Origin: Xanthostigma xanthostigma
Lineage: Eukaryota > Arthropoda > Insecta > Raphidioptera > Raphidiidae
Assembly: GCA_963575645.1 (NCBI GenBank)
Contig: OY754471.1
Span: 30,140,401 to 30,204,400, forward strand
DNA length: 64,000 nucleotides
Direction of reading: 5' to 3'
Shown: positions 53,279 through 64,000 of the stretch, one piece after another
Layout: every line of letters starts with the position of its first letter
Position numbering within the stretch: the stretch's first letter is position 1
Notes under the pieces: generated by a model
The model's database searches: none
What the model saw: the letters and a program-made list of their open reading frames with translations, nothing else
Told to the model about the DNA's origin: nothing
Position numbers and translations under genes: made by a program

Positions 53279-56200
53279 TAATTGTCATAAAGCATGTAAA
53301 AACTGCTTGTATGCGTTAAAATAATGGTTAATATGCAGTTTGCATTTTCTTATGAGAGAATGATCCAAACCTGAATGTTATAGTGTAAATAGACTTATCT
53401 ATGTAAAATAAAACAATTTTGCCTATAAGGACTCATTTGCACGCAATTGTCGTGAAGCATGTAAAAACTGCTTGTCTGCGTGAAAATGATAGTAAATATG
53501 CAGTTTGCATTTTCTTATGAGAGAATGATCCAAACCTGAATGTTATAGTGTTAATAGACTTACCCTCATGAAATAAAGCAATTTTGCCCATAAGGACTCA
53601 TTTGCACCTAATTGTCATAAAGCATGTAAAAACTGCTTGTATGCGTTAAAATAATGGTTAATATGCAGTTTGCATTTTCTTATGAGAGAATGATCCAAAT
53701 CTGAATGTTATAGTGTAAATAGACTTACCTTTGTAAAATAAAGCAATTTTGCCTATAAGGACTCATTTGCACGCAATTGTCGTGAAGCATGTAAAAACTG
53801 CTTGTCTGCGTGAAAATGATAGTAATTATGCAGTTTGCATTTTCTTATGAGAGAATGATCCAAACCTGAATGTTATAGTTTAAATAGACTTACCCTCATG
53901 AAATAAAGCAATTTTGGCTATAATGACTCATTTGCACCTAATTGTCGTAAAGCATGTAAAAACTGCTTGTCTTCGTGAAAATGATAGTCAATATTCTGTT
54001 TGCATTTTCAATGAGAGAATAATCCAAACCTGAATGTTATAGTGTAAATAGACTAACCTGCATGAAATAAAGCAATTTTGCCTATAAGGACCCATTTGCC
54101 CCTAATTGTCATAAAGCATGTAAAAACTGCTTGTATGCGTTAAAATAATGGTTAATATGCAGTTTGCATTTTCTTATGAGAGAATGATCCAAACCTGAAT
54201 GTTATAGTGTAAATAGACTTACCCTCATGAAATAAAGCAATTTTGCCTATAAGGACTCATTTGCACCTAATTGTCATAAAGCATGTAAAAACTGCTTGTC
54301 TGCGTTAAAATAAAGGTTAATATGCAGTTTGCATTTTCTTATGAGAGAATGATACAAACCTGAATGTTTTAGTGAAAGTAGACTTACCTTTGTGAAATAA
54401 AACAATTTTGCCTTTAAGGACTTATTTCCACCTAATTGTCGTAAAACATGTGAAAACTGCTTGTCTGCGTGAAAATGATAGTAAATATGCAGTTTGCATT
54501 TTCTTATGAGAGAATGATCCAAACCTGAATGTTATAGTGTAAATAGACTTACCTTTGCAAAATAAAGCAATTTTGCTTATAAGGACTCATTTGCACGCAA
54601 TTGTTGTGAAGCCTGTAAAAACTGCTTGTCTGCGTTAAAATAATGGTTAATATCCAGTTTGCATTTTCTTATGAGAGAAAGATCCAAACCTAAATGTTAT
54701 AGTGTAAATAGACTTACCTTTGTAAAATAAAGCTATTTTGCTTATAAGGATTCATTTGCACGCAGTTGTCGTGAAGCATGTAAAAACTGCTTGTCTGCGT
54801 TAAAATAATGGTTAATATGCAGTTTGCATTTTCTTATGAGAGAATGATCCAAACCTGAATGTTATAGTGAATGTAGACTTACCTTTGTGAAATAAAACAA
54901 TTTTGCCTTTAAGGACTTATTTCCACCTAATTGTCGTAAAACATGTAAAAACTGCTTGTCTGCGTTAAAATAATGGTTAATATGCAGTTTACATTTTCTT
55001 ATGAGAGAATGATCCAAACCTGAATGTTATTGTGTAAATAGACTTACCTTTGTAAAATAAAGCAATTTTGCTTATAAGGACTCATTTGCACGCAGTTGTC
55101 GTGAAGCATGTAAAAACTGCTTATCTGCGTTAAAATAATGGTTAATATGCAGTTTGCATTTTCTTATGAGAGAAAGATCCAAACCTGAATGTTATAGTGT
55201 AAATAGACTTACCTTTGTAAAATAAAGCTATTTTGCTTATAAGGATTCATTTGCACGCAGTTGTCGTGAAGCATGTAAAAACTGCTTATCTGCGTTAAAA
55301 TAATGGTTAATATGCAGTTTGCATTTTCTTATGAAAGAATGATCCAAACCTGAATGTTATAGTGAAAGTAGACTTACCTTTGTAAAATAAAGCAATTTTG
55401 CCTATAAGGACTCATTTGCACGCAATTGTCGTGAAGCATGTAAAAACTGCTTGTCTGCGTGAAAACGATAGTAAATATGCAGTTTGCATTTTCTTATGAG
55501 AGAATGATCCAAACCTGAATGTTATAGTTTAAATAGACTTACCCTCATGAAATAAAGCAATTTTGGCTATTAAGACTCATTTGCACCTAATTGTCATAAA
55601 GCATGTAAAAACTGCTTGTCTGCGTTAATATAATGGTTAATATGCAGTTTACATTTTCTTATGAGAGAATGATCCAAACCTGAATGTTATAGTGTAAATA
55701 GACTTACCTTTGTAAAATGAAGCAATTTTGCCTATAAGGACTCATTTGCACCTAATTGTCATAAAACATGTAAAAACTGCTTGTATGCGTTAAAATAATG
55801 GTTAATATGCAGTTTGCATTTTCTTATGAGAGAATGATCCAAACCTGAATGTTATAGTGAAAGTAGACTTACCTTTGTAAAATAAAGCAATTTTGCCTAT
55901 AAGGACTCATTTGCACGCAATTGTCGTGAAGCATGTAAAAACTGCTTGTCTGCGTGAAAATGATAGTAAATATGCAGTTTGCATTTTCTTATGAGAGAAT
56001 GATCCAAACCTGAATGTTATAGTTTAAATAGACTTACCCTCATGAAATAAAGCAATTTTGGCTATTAAGACTCATTTGCACCTAATTGTCGTAAAGCATG
56101 TAAAAACTGCTTTCCTGCGTTTAAATAATGGTTAATATGCAGTTTGCATTTTCTTATGAGAGAATGATCCAAACCTGAATGTTATAGTGTAAATAGACTT

Positions 56201-59200
56201 ACCTTCATGAAATAAAGCAATTTTGCCGATAAGGACTCATTTGCCCCTAATTGTCATAAAGCATGTAAAAACTGCTTGTATGCGTTAAAATAATGGTTAA
56301 TATGCAGTTTGCATTTTCTTATGAGAGAATGATCCAAACCTGAATGTTATAGTGAAAATAGACTTACCTTTGTAAAATAACGCAATTTTGCCTATAAGGA
56401 CTTATTTGCACGCAATTGTCGTAAAGCATGTAAAAACTGCTTGTCTGCGTTAAAATAAAGGTTAATATGCAGTTTGCATTTTCTTATGAGAGAATGATAC
56501 AAACCTGAATGTTTTAGTGAAAGTAGACTTACCTTTGTGAAATAAAACAATTTTGCCTTTAAGGACTTATTTCCACCTAATTGTCGTAAAACATGTGAAA
56601 ACTGCTTGTCTGCGTGAAAATGATAGTAAATATGCAGTTTGCTTTTTCTTATGAGAGAATGATCCAAACCTGAATGTTATAGTGTAAATAGACTTACCTT
56701 TGTAAAATAAAGCAATTTTGCATATAAGGACTCATTTGCACGCAATTGTCGTGAAGCATGTAAAAACTGCTTGTCTGCGTTAAAATAATGGTTAATATCC
56801 AGTTTGCATTTTCTTATGAGAGAATGATCCAAACCTGAATGTTATAGTGAAAGTAGACTTACCTTTGTAAAATAAAGCAATTTTGCCTATAAGGACTCAT
56901 TTGCACGCAATTGTCGTGAAGCATGTAAAAACTGCTTGTCTGCGTGAAAATGATAGTAAATATGCAGTTTGCATTTTCTTATGAGAGAATGATCCAAACC
57001 TGAATGTTATAGTTTAAATAGACTTACCCTCATGAAATAAAGCAATTTTGGCTATTAAGACTCATTTGCACCTAATTGTCGTAAAGCATGTAAAAACTGC
57101 TTTCCTGCGTTTAAATAATGGTTAATATGCAGTTTGCATTTTCTTATGAGAGAATGATCCAAACCTGAATGTTATAGTGTAAATAGACTTACCTTCATAA
57201 AATAAAGCAATTTTGACGATAAGGACTCATTTGCCCCTAATTGTCATAAAGCATGTAAAAACTGCTTGTCTGCGTTAATATAATGGTTAATATGCAGTTT
57301 ACATTTTCTTATGAGAGAATGATCCAAACCTGAATGTTATAGTGTAAATAGACTTACCTTTGTAAAATGAAGCAATTTTGCCTATAAGGACTCATTTGCA
57401 CCTAATTGTCATAAAACATGTAAAAACTGCTTGTATGCGTTAAAATAATGGTTAATATGCAGTTTGCATTTTCTTATGAGAGAATGATCCAAACCTGAAT
57501 GTTATAGTGAAAGTAGACTTACCTTTGTAAAATAAAGCAATTTTGCCTATAAGGACTCATTTGCACGCAATTGTCGTGAAGCATGTAAAAACTGCTTGTC
57601 TGCGTGAAAATGATAGTAAATATGCAGTTTGCATTTTCTTATGAGAGAATGATCCAAACCTGAATGTTATAGTGAAAATAGACTTACCTTTGTAAAATAA
57701 CGCAATTTTGCCTAAAAGGACTTATTTGCACGCAATTGTCGTAAAGCATGTAAAAACTGCTTGTCTGCGTTAAAATAAAGGTTAATATGCAGTTTGCATT
57801 TTCTTATGAGAGAATGATACAAACCTGAATGTTTTAGTGAAAGTAGACTTACCTTTGTGAAATAAAACAATTTTGCCTTTAAGGACTTATTTCCACCTAA
57901 TTGTCGTAAAACATGTGAAAACTGCTTGTCTGCGTGAAAATGATAGTAAATATGCAGTTTGCTTTTTCTTATGAGAGAATGATCCAAACCTGAATGTTAT
58001 AGTGTAAATAGACTTACCTTTGTAAAATAAAGCAATTTTGCTTATAAGGACTCATTTGCACGCAATTGTCGTGAAGCATGTAAAAACTGCTTGTCTGCGT
58101 TAAAATAATGGTTAATATCCAGTTTGCATTTTCTTATGAGAGAATGATCCAAACCTGAATGTTATAGTGAAAGTAGACTTACCTTTGTGAAATAAAACAA
58201 TTTTGCCTTTAAGGACATTTTTGCACCTAATTGTCGTAAAACATGTGAAAACTGCTTGTCTGCGTGAAAATGATAGTAAATATGCAATTTGCATTTTCTT
58301 ATGAGAGAATGATCCAAACTTGAATGTTATAGTGTAAATAGACCTACCTTTGTAAAATAAAGCAATTTTGCTTATAAGGACTCATTTGCACGCAATTGTC
58401 GTGAAGCATGTAAAAACTGCTTGTCTGTGTTAAAATAATGGTTAATATGCAGTTTGCATTTTCTTATGAGAGAATGATCCAAACCTGAATTGTATAGTGT
58501 AAATAGACTGACCCTCATGAAATAAAGCAATTTTGCCTATAAAGACTCATTTGCACCTAATTGTCGTAAAGCATGAAAAAAATGCTTGTCTGCGTTTAAA
58601 TAATGGTTAATATGCAGTTTGCATTTTCTTATGAGAGAATGATCCAAACCTGAATGTTATAGTGTAAATAGACTTAGCTTTGTAAAATAAAGCAATTTTG
58701 CCTATAAGGACTCATTTGCACCTAATTGTCATAAAACATGTAAAAACTGCTTGTATGCGTTAAAATAATGGTTAATATGCAGTTTGCATTTTCTTATGAG
58801 AGAATGATCCAAACCTGAATGTTATAGTGAAAGTAGACTTACCTTTGTAAAATAAAGCAATTTTGCCTATAAGGACTCATTTGCACGCAATTGTCGTGAA
58901 GCATGTAAAAACTGCTTGTCTGGGTGAAAATGATAGTAAATATGCAGTTTGCATTTTCTTATGAGAGAATGATCCAAACCTTAATGTTATAGTTTAAATA
59001 GACTTACCCTCATGAAATAAAGCAATTATGGCTATTAAGACTCATTTGCACCTAATTGTCGTAAAGCATGTAAAAACTGCTTTCCTGCGTTTAAATAATG
59101 GTTAATATGCAGTTTGCATTTTCTTATGAGAGAATGATCCAAACCTGAATGTTGTAGTGTAAATAGACTTACCTTCATGAAATAAAGCAATTTTGCCGAT

Positions 59201-62200
59201 AAGGACTCATTTGCCCCTAATTGTCATAAAGCATGTAAAAACTGCTTGTATGCGTTAAAATAATGGTTAATATGCAGTTTGCATTTTCTTATGAGAGAAT
59301 GATCCAAACCTGAATGTTATAGTGAAAATAGACTTACCTTTGTAAAATAACGCAATTTTGCCTATAAGGACTTATTTGCACGCAATTGTCGTAAAGCATG
59401 TAAAAACTGCTTGTCTGCGTTAAAATAATGGTTAATATGCAGTTTGCATTTTCTTATGAGAGAAAGATCCAAACCTGAATGTTATAGTGTAAATAGACTT
59501 ACCCTCATGAAATAAAGCAATTTTGCCTATAAGGACTCATTTGCACCTAATTGTCATAAAGCATGTAAAAACTGCTTGTATGCGTTAAAATAATGGTTAA
59601 TATGCAGTTTGCATTTTCTTATGAGAGAATGACCCAAACCTGAATGTTATAGTGTAAATAGACTAACCTATGTAAAATAAAGCAATTTTGCCTATAAGGA
59701 CTCATTTGCACGCAATTGTCGTGAAGCATGTAAAAACTGCTTGTCTGCGTTAAAATAATGGTTAATATGCAGTTTGCATTTTCTTATGAGAGAATGATCC
59801 AAACCTGAATGTTATAGTGAAAGTAGACTTACCTTTGTGAAATAAAACAATTTTGCCTTTAAGGACTTATTTGCACCTAATTGTCGTAAAACATGTGAAA
59901 ACTGCTTGTCTGCGTGAAAATGATAGTAAATATGCAATTTGCATTTTCTTATGAGAGAATGATCCAAACTTGAATGTTATAGTGTAAATAGACTTACCTT
60001 TGTAAAATAAAGCAATTTTGCTTATAAGGACTCATTTGCACGCAATTGTCGTGAAGCATGTAAAAACTGCTTGTCTGTGTTAAAATAATGGTTAATATGC
60101 AGTTTGCATTTTCTTATGAGAGAATGATCCAAACCTGAATTGTATAGTGTAAATAGACTGACCCTCATGAAATAAAGCAATTTTGCCTATAAAGACTCAT
60201 TTGCACCTAATTGTCGTAAAGCATGAAAAAAATGCTTGTCTGCGTTTAAAATATGGTTAATATGCAGTTTGCATTTTCTTATGAGAGAATGATCCAAACC
60301 TGAATGTTATAGGGAAAGTAGACTTACCTTTGTAAAATAAAGCAATTTTGCCTATAAGGACTCATTTGCACGCAATTGTCGTGAAGCATGTAAAAACTGC
60401 TTTCCTGCGTTTAAATAATGGTTAATATGCAGTTTGCATTTTCTTATGAGAGAATGATCCAAACCTGAATGTTATAGTGTAAATAGACTTACCTTCATGA
60501 AATAAAGCAATTTTGCCGATAAGGACTCATTTGCCCCTAATTGTCATAAAGCATGTAAAAACTGCTTGTATGCTTTAAAATAATGGTTAATATGCAGTTT
60601 GCATTTTCTTATGAGAGAATGATCCAAACCTGAATGTTATAGTGAAAATAGACTTACCTTTGTAAAATAACGCAATTTTGCCTATAAGGACTTATTTGCA
60701 CGCAATTGTCGTAAAGCATGTAAAAACTGCTTGTCTGCGTTAAAAAAATGGTTTATATGCAGTTTGCATTTTCTTATGAGAGAATGATTCAAACCTGAAT
60801 GTTATAGTGAAAGTAGACTTACCTTTGTGAAATAAAACAATTTTGCCTTTAAGGACTTATTTCCACCTAATTGTCGTAAAACATGTGAAAACTGCTTGTC
60901 TGCGTGAAAATGATAGTAAATATGCAGTTTGCATTTTCTTATGAGAGAATGATCCAAACCTGAATGTTATAGTGTAAATAGACTAACCTTTGTAAAATAA
61001 AGCAATTTTGCTTATAAGGACTCATTTGCACGCAATTGTCGTGAAGCATGTAAAAACTGCTTGTCTGCGTTAAAATAATGGTTAATATCCAGTTTGCATT
61101 TTCTTATGAGAGAAAGATCCAAACCTGAATGTTATAGTGTAAATAGACTTACCTTTGTAAAATAAAGCTATTTTGCTTATAAGGACTCATTTGCAGGCAA
61201 TTGTCGTGAAGCATGTAAAAACTGCTTGCCTGCGTTAAAATAATGGTTAATATCCAGTTTGCATTTTCTTATGAGAGAAAGATCCAAACCTGAATGTTAT
61301 AGTGTAAATAGAATTACCTTCATGAAATAAAGCAATTTTGCCGATAAGGACTCATTTTCCCCTAATTGTCATAAAGCATGTAAAAACTGCTTGTATGCTT
61401 TAAAATAATAATTAATATGCAGTTTGCTTTTTCTTATGAGAGAATGATCCAAACCTGAATGTATAGTGTAAATAGACTTACCTTTGTAAAATGAAGCAAT
61501 TTTGCCTATAGCACTCATTTGCACGCAATTGTCGTGAAGCATGTAAAAACTGCTTGTCTGCGTTAAAATAATGGTTAATATGCAGTTTGCATTTTCTTAT
61601 GAGAGAATGATCCAAACCTTAATGTTATAGTGTAAATAGACTTACCTTTGTAATATAAAGCAATTTTGCCTATAAGGACTCATTTGCACGCAATTGTCGT
61701 GAAGCATGTAAGAACTGCTTGTCTGCGTGAAAATGATAGTAAATATGCAGTTTGCATTTTCTTATGAGAGAATGATCCAAACCTGAATGTTTTAGTGTAA
61801 ATAGACTTACCCTCATGAAATAAAGCAATTTTGCCTATAAAGACTCATTTGCACCTAATTGTCATAAAGCATGTAAAAACTGCTTGTATGCGTTAAAATA
61901 ATGGTTAATATGCAGTTTGCATTTTCTTATGAGAGAATGATCCAAACCTGAATGTTATAGTGTAAATAGACTTACCCTCATGAAATAAAGCAATTTTGCC
62001 TATAAGGACTCATTTGCACCTAATTGTCATAAAGCATGTAAAAACTGCTTGTCTGCGTTAAAATAATGGGTAATATGCAGTTTGCATTTTCATATGAGAG
62101 AATGATCCAAACCTGAATGTTATAGTGTAAATAGACTTACCTTTGTAAAACAAAGCAATTTTGCCTATAAGGACTCATTTGCACGCAATTGTCGTAAAGC

Positions 62201-64000
62201 ATGTAAAAACTGCTTGTCTGCGTTAAAATAATGGTTAATATGCAGTTTGCATTTTCTTATGAGAGAATGATCCAAACCTGAATGTTTTAGTGTAAATAGA
62301 CTTACCCTTATGAAATAAAGCAATTTTGCCTATAAAGACTCATTTGCCCCTAATTGTCGTAAAGCATGTAAAAACTGCTTGTCTGCGTTTAAATAATGGT
62401 TAATATGCAGTATACATTTTCTAATGAGAGAAAGATCCAAACCTGAATGTTATAGTGTAAATAGACTTACCCTCATGAAATAAAGCAATTTTGCCTATAA
62501 AGACTCATTTGCACCTAATTGTCGTAAAGCATAAAAAAACTGCTTGTCTGCGTTTAAATAATGGTTAATATGCAGTTTGCATTTTCTTATGAGAGAATGA
62601 TCCAAACCTGAATGTTATAGTGTAAATAGACTTACCTTTGTAAAATAAAGCAATTTTGCCTATAAGGACTCATTTGCACGCAATTGTCGTGAAGCATGTA
62701 AAAACTGCTTGTCTGCGTGAAAATGATAGTAAATATGCAGTTTGCATTTTCTTATGAGAGAATGATCCAAACCTGAATGTTATAGTGTAAATAGACTAAA
62801 CCTCATGAAATAAAGCAATTTTGCCTATAAGGACTCATTTGCACCTAATTGTCATAAAGCATGTAAAAACTGCTTGTATGCGTTAAAATAATGGTTAATA
62901 TGCAGTTTGCATTTTCATATGAGAGAATGATCCAAACCTTAATGTTATAGTGTAATTACACTTACCTTTGTAAAACAAAGCAATTTTGCCTATAAGGACT
63001 CATTTGCACGCAATTGTCGTAAAGCATGTAAAAACTGCTTGTATGCGTTAAAATAATGGTTAATATGCAGTTTGCATTTTCTTATGAGAGAAAGATCCAA
63101 ACCTGAATGTTATAGTGAAAGTAGACTTACCTTTGTGAAATAAAACAATTTTGCCTTTAAGGACTTATTTCCACCTAATTGACGTAAAACATGTAAAAAC
63201 TGCTTGTCTGCGTTAAAATAATGGTTAATATGCCGTTTGCATTTTCTTATGAGAGAATGATCCAAACCTGAATTGTATAGTGTAAATAGACTGACCCTCA
63301 TGAAATAAAGCAATTTTGCCTATAAAGACTCATTTGCACCTAATTGTCGTAAAGCATGAAAAAACTGCTTGTCTGCGTTTAAATAATGGTTAATATGCAG
63401 TTTGCATTTTCTTCTGAGAGAATGATCCAAACCTGAATGTTATAGTGTAAATAGACTAACCCTCATGAAATAAAGCAATTTTGCCTATAAGGACTCATTT
63501 GCACCTAATTGTCATAAAGCATGTAAAAACTGCTTGTATGCGTTAAAATAATGGTTAATATGCAGTTTGCATTTTCTTATGAGAGAATGATCCAAACCTG
63601 AATGTTATAGTGTAAATAGACTAACTATCATGAAATAAAGCAATTTTGCCGATAAGGACTCATTTTCCCCTAATTGTCATAAAGCATGTAAAAACTGCTT
63701 GTATGCTTTAAAATAATGGTTAATATGCAGTTTGCTTTTTCTTATGAGAGAATGATCCAAACCTGAATGTATAGTGTAAATAGACTTACCTTTGTAAAAT
63801 GAAGCAATTTTGACTATAAGCACTCATTTGCACGCAATTGTCGTGAAGCATGTAAAAACAGCTTGTCTGCGTTAAAATAATGGTTAATATGCAGTTTGCA
63901 TTTTCTTATGAGAGAATGATCCAAACCTGAATGTTATAGTGTAAATAGACTTACCCTCATGAAATAAAGCAATTTTGCCTATAAGGACTCATTTGCACCT
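53279..64000 (+). repeat. Super-repeat copy D (partial, runs off the right edge)
   Basis: Clear homology to copies B and C begins near 53.7 kb: tgatagtaattatgc near 53817 matches 12087 at an offset of 41730. It continues through gttgtgaagcctg (54604), the taacgcaattttg blocks (56.38 and 57.70 kb), gtctgggtgaaaat (58918), ttgcaggcaattg (61191) and aaaaacagcttg (63854). The 53279 start is projected from the copy C offset. Between 53.28 and 53.7 kb the sequence belongs to other monomers, so the real joint is nearer 53.7 kb. Confidence 0.78.
55550..55640 (+). other. In-register loss of one monomer in copy D
   Basis: In copies A, B and C, a ggctattaagactc monomer is followed by the ctttcctgcg monomer, then by the gttaatataatgg monomer. 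In copy D, the ggctattaag right end (about 55565) leads directly into gtcataaagcatg and gttaatataatgg. The middle monomer is missing and the fusion lies around 55590. The super-repeat offset falls by exactly 165 across this point. It rises by 165 again near 56.8 kb, where copy D has an extra ccagtttgcatt monomer relative to C. Confidence 0.85.

Larger units (their letters stand above)
1..64000 (+). repeat. Satellite DNA array, ~165-bp monomer, ~388 head-to-tail copies
   Basis: The landmark aattgtc falls at 2, 167, 332, 497 and 662 and continues at about 165-bp steps to the end of the window. All monomers I read face the same way and no unrelated sequence interrupts them. With aattgtc as position 1, the recognisable blocks are gcatgtaaaaactgcttg (13-30), a variable block at 31-58, tgcagtttgca (55-65), the dyad cattttcttatgagagaatg (64-83), atccaaacctgaatg (84-98), a variable block at 99-130, aaagcaattttgcctataag (131-150) and gactcatttgc (151-161). 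The consensus is about 30% G+C. Monomer length changes rarely, by a base or so. A length near one nucleosome repeat is common in centromeric satellites, but that role is inference here. Family and species are not recognised. No gene function is claimed. Confidence 0.98.

Noticed and set aside
996-63313. About 25 open frames of 60-91 codons as possible small protein genes
   Set aside because: They are the same satellite frame repeated, most start at TTG, they depend on loss of stops present in the consensus monomer, and they show no domain, signal peptide or upstream signal. The one at 58112-58294 is in another frame but is also pure satellite.
1-64000. CRISPR array or other prokaryotic repeat system
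   Set aside because: The period is 165 bp with similarity along the whole monomer. There are no unique spacers, no short conserved repeat and no cas-like genes.
1-64000. CENP-B box or known named centromere satellite
   Set aside because: I see no TTCG...CGGG-type motif, and I cannot match the monomer from memory to a named family. A database search would be needed before giving a name or species.
1-64000. Transposon, LTR element or rRNA/tRNA gene hidden in the array
   Set aside because: The monomer phase continues through the window with only one- or two-base length changes, so there is no room for an insertion.
1-64000. Inverted blocks or orientation switches
   Set aside because: All monomers read show gcatgtaaaaactgc and atccaaacctg on the plus strand. 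No reversed run was found.

Overview
The whole 64-kb window is one uninterrupted block of tandemly repeated satellite DNA. A monomer of about 165 bp, roughly 70% A+T by my count of the consensus, repeats head to tail in one orientation from the first base to the last. That makes about 388 monomers (64000/165). I found no unique sequence, transposon, RNA gene or credible protein gene. Such an array points to a eukaryotic centromeric, pericentromeric or other heterochromatic block. I do not recognise the monomer and cannot name the species.

The array has at least three tiers. (1) The 165-bp monomer, in several variant classes. (2) Local multi-monomer amplifications: a 660-bp four-monomer unit repeated about five times (1321-4740), a 3630-bp 22-monomer tandem duplication with only three differences seen (about 21781-29040), and shorter 330-, 494- and 825-bp duplications. 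(3) A long-range super-repeat of about 20.1-21.6 kb: the sequence near 11549 returns at 31672 (offset about 20123), and a partial copy is recognisable from about 53.7 kb (offset about 21607). The first 11.5 kb looks like a shorter, rearranged version of the same unit.

Layout: 1-1320, left partial copy; 1321-4740, 660-bp array; 4741-11548, mixed monomers with local 330- and 494-bp duplications; 11549-31671, super-repeat copy B, ending in the 3630-bp pair; 31672 to about 53.3 kb, copy C, with an 825/330-bp nest near 38-39 kb and long-spaced duplications at 42-53 kb; about 53.3-64 kb, partial copy D. Nearly all length differences between copies are whole numbers of monomers, as expected from unequal crossing-over or break-repair in register.

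The open reading frames in the window (up to 91 codons) all come from the satellite. Apart from one at 58112-58294, they lie in a single minus-strand frame that stays in phase because 165 is 55 codons. They open only where variant monomers have lost one or both in-frame stops, so I do not call them genes. Other points of interest are a 20-bp imperfect palindrome in almost every monomer and CpG-to-TpG/CpA differences that suggest past cytosine methylation.
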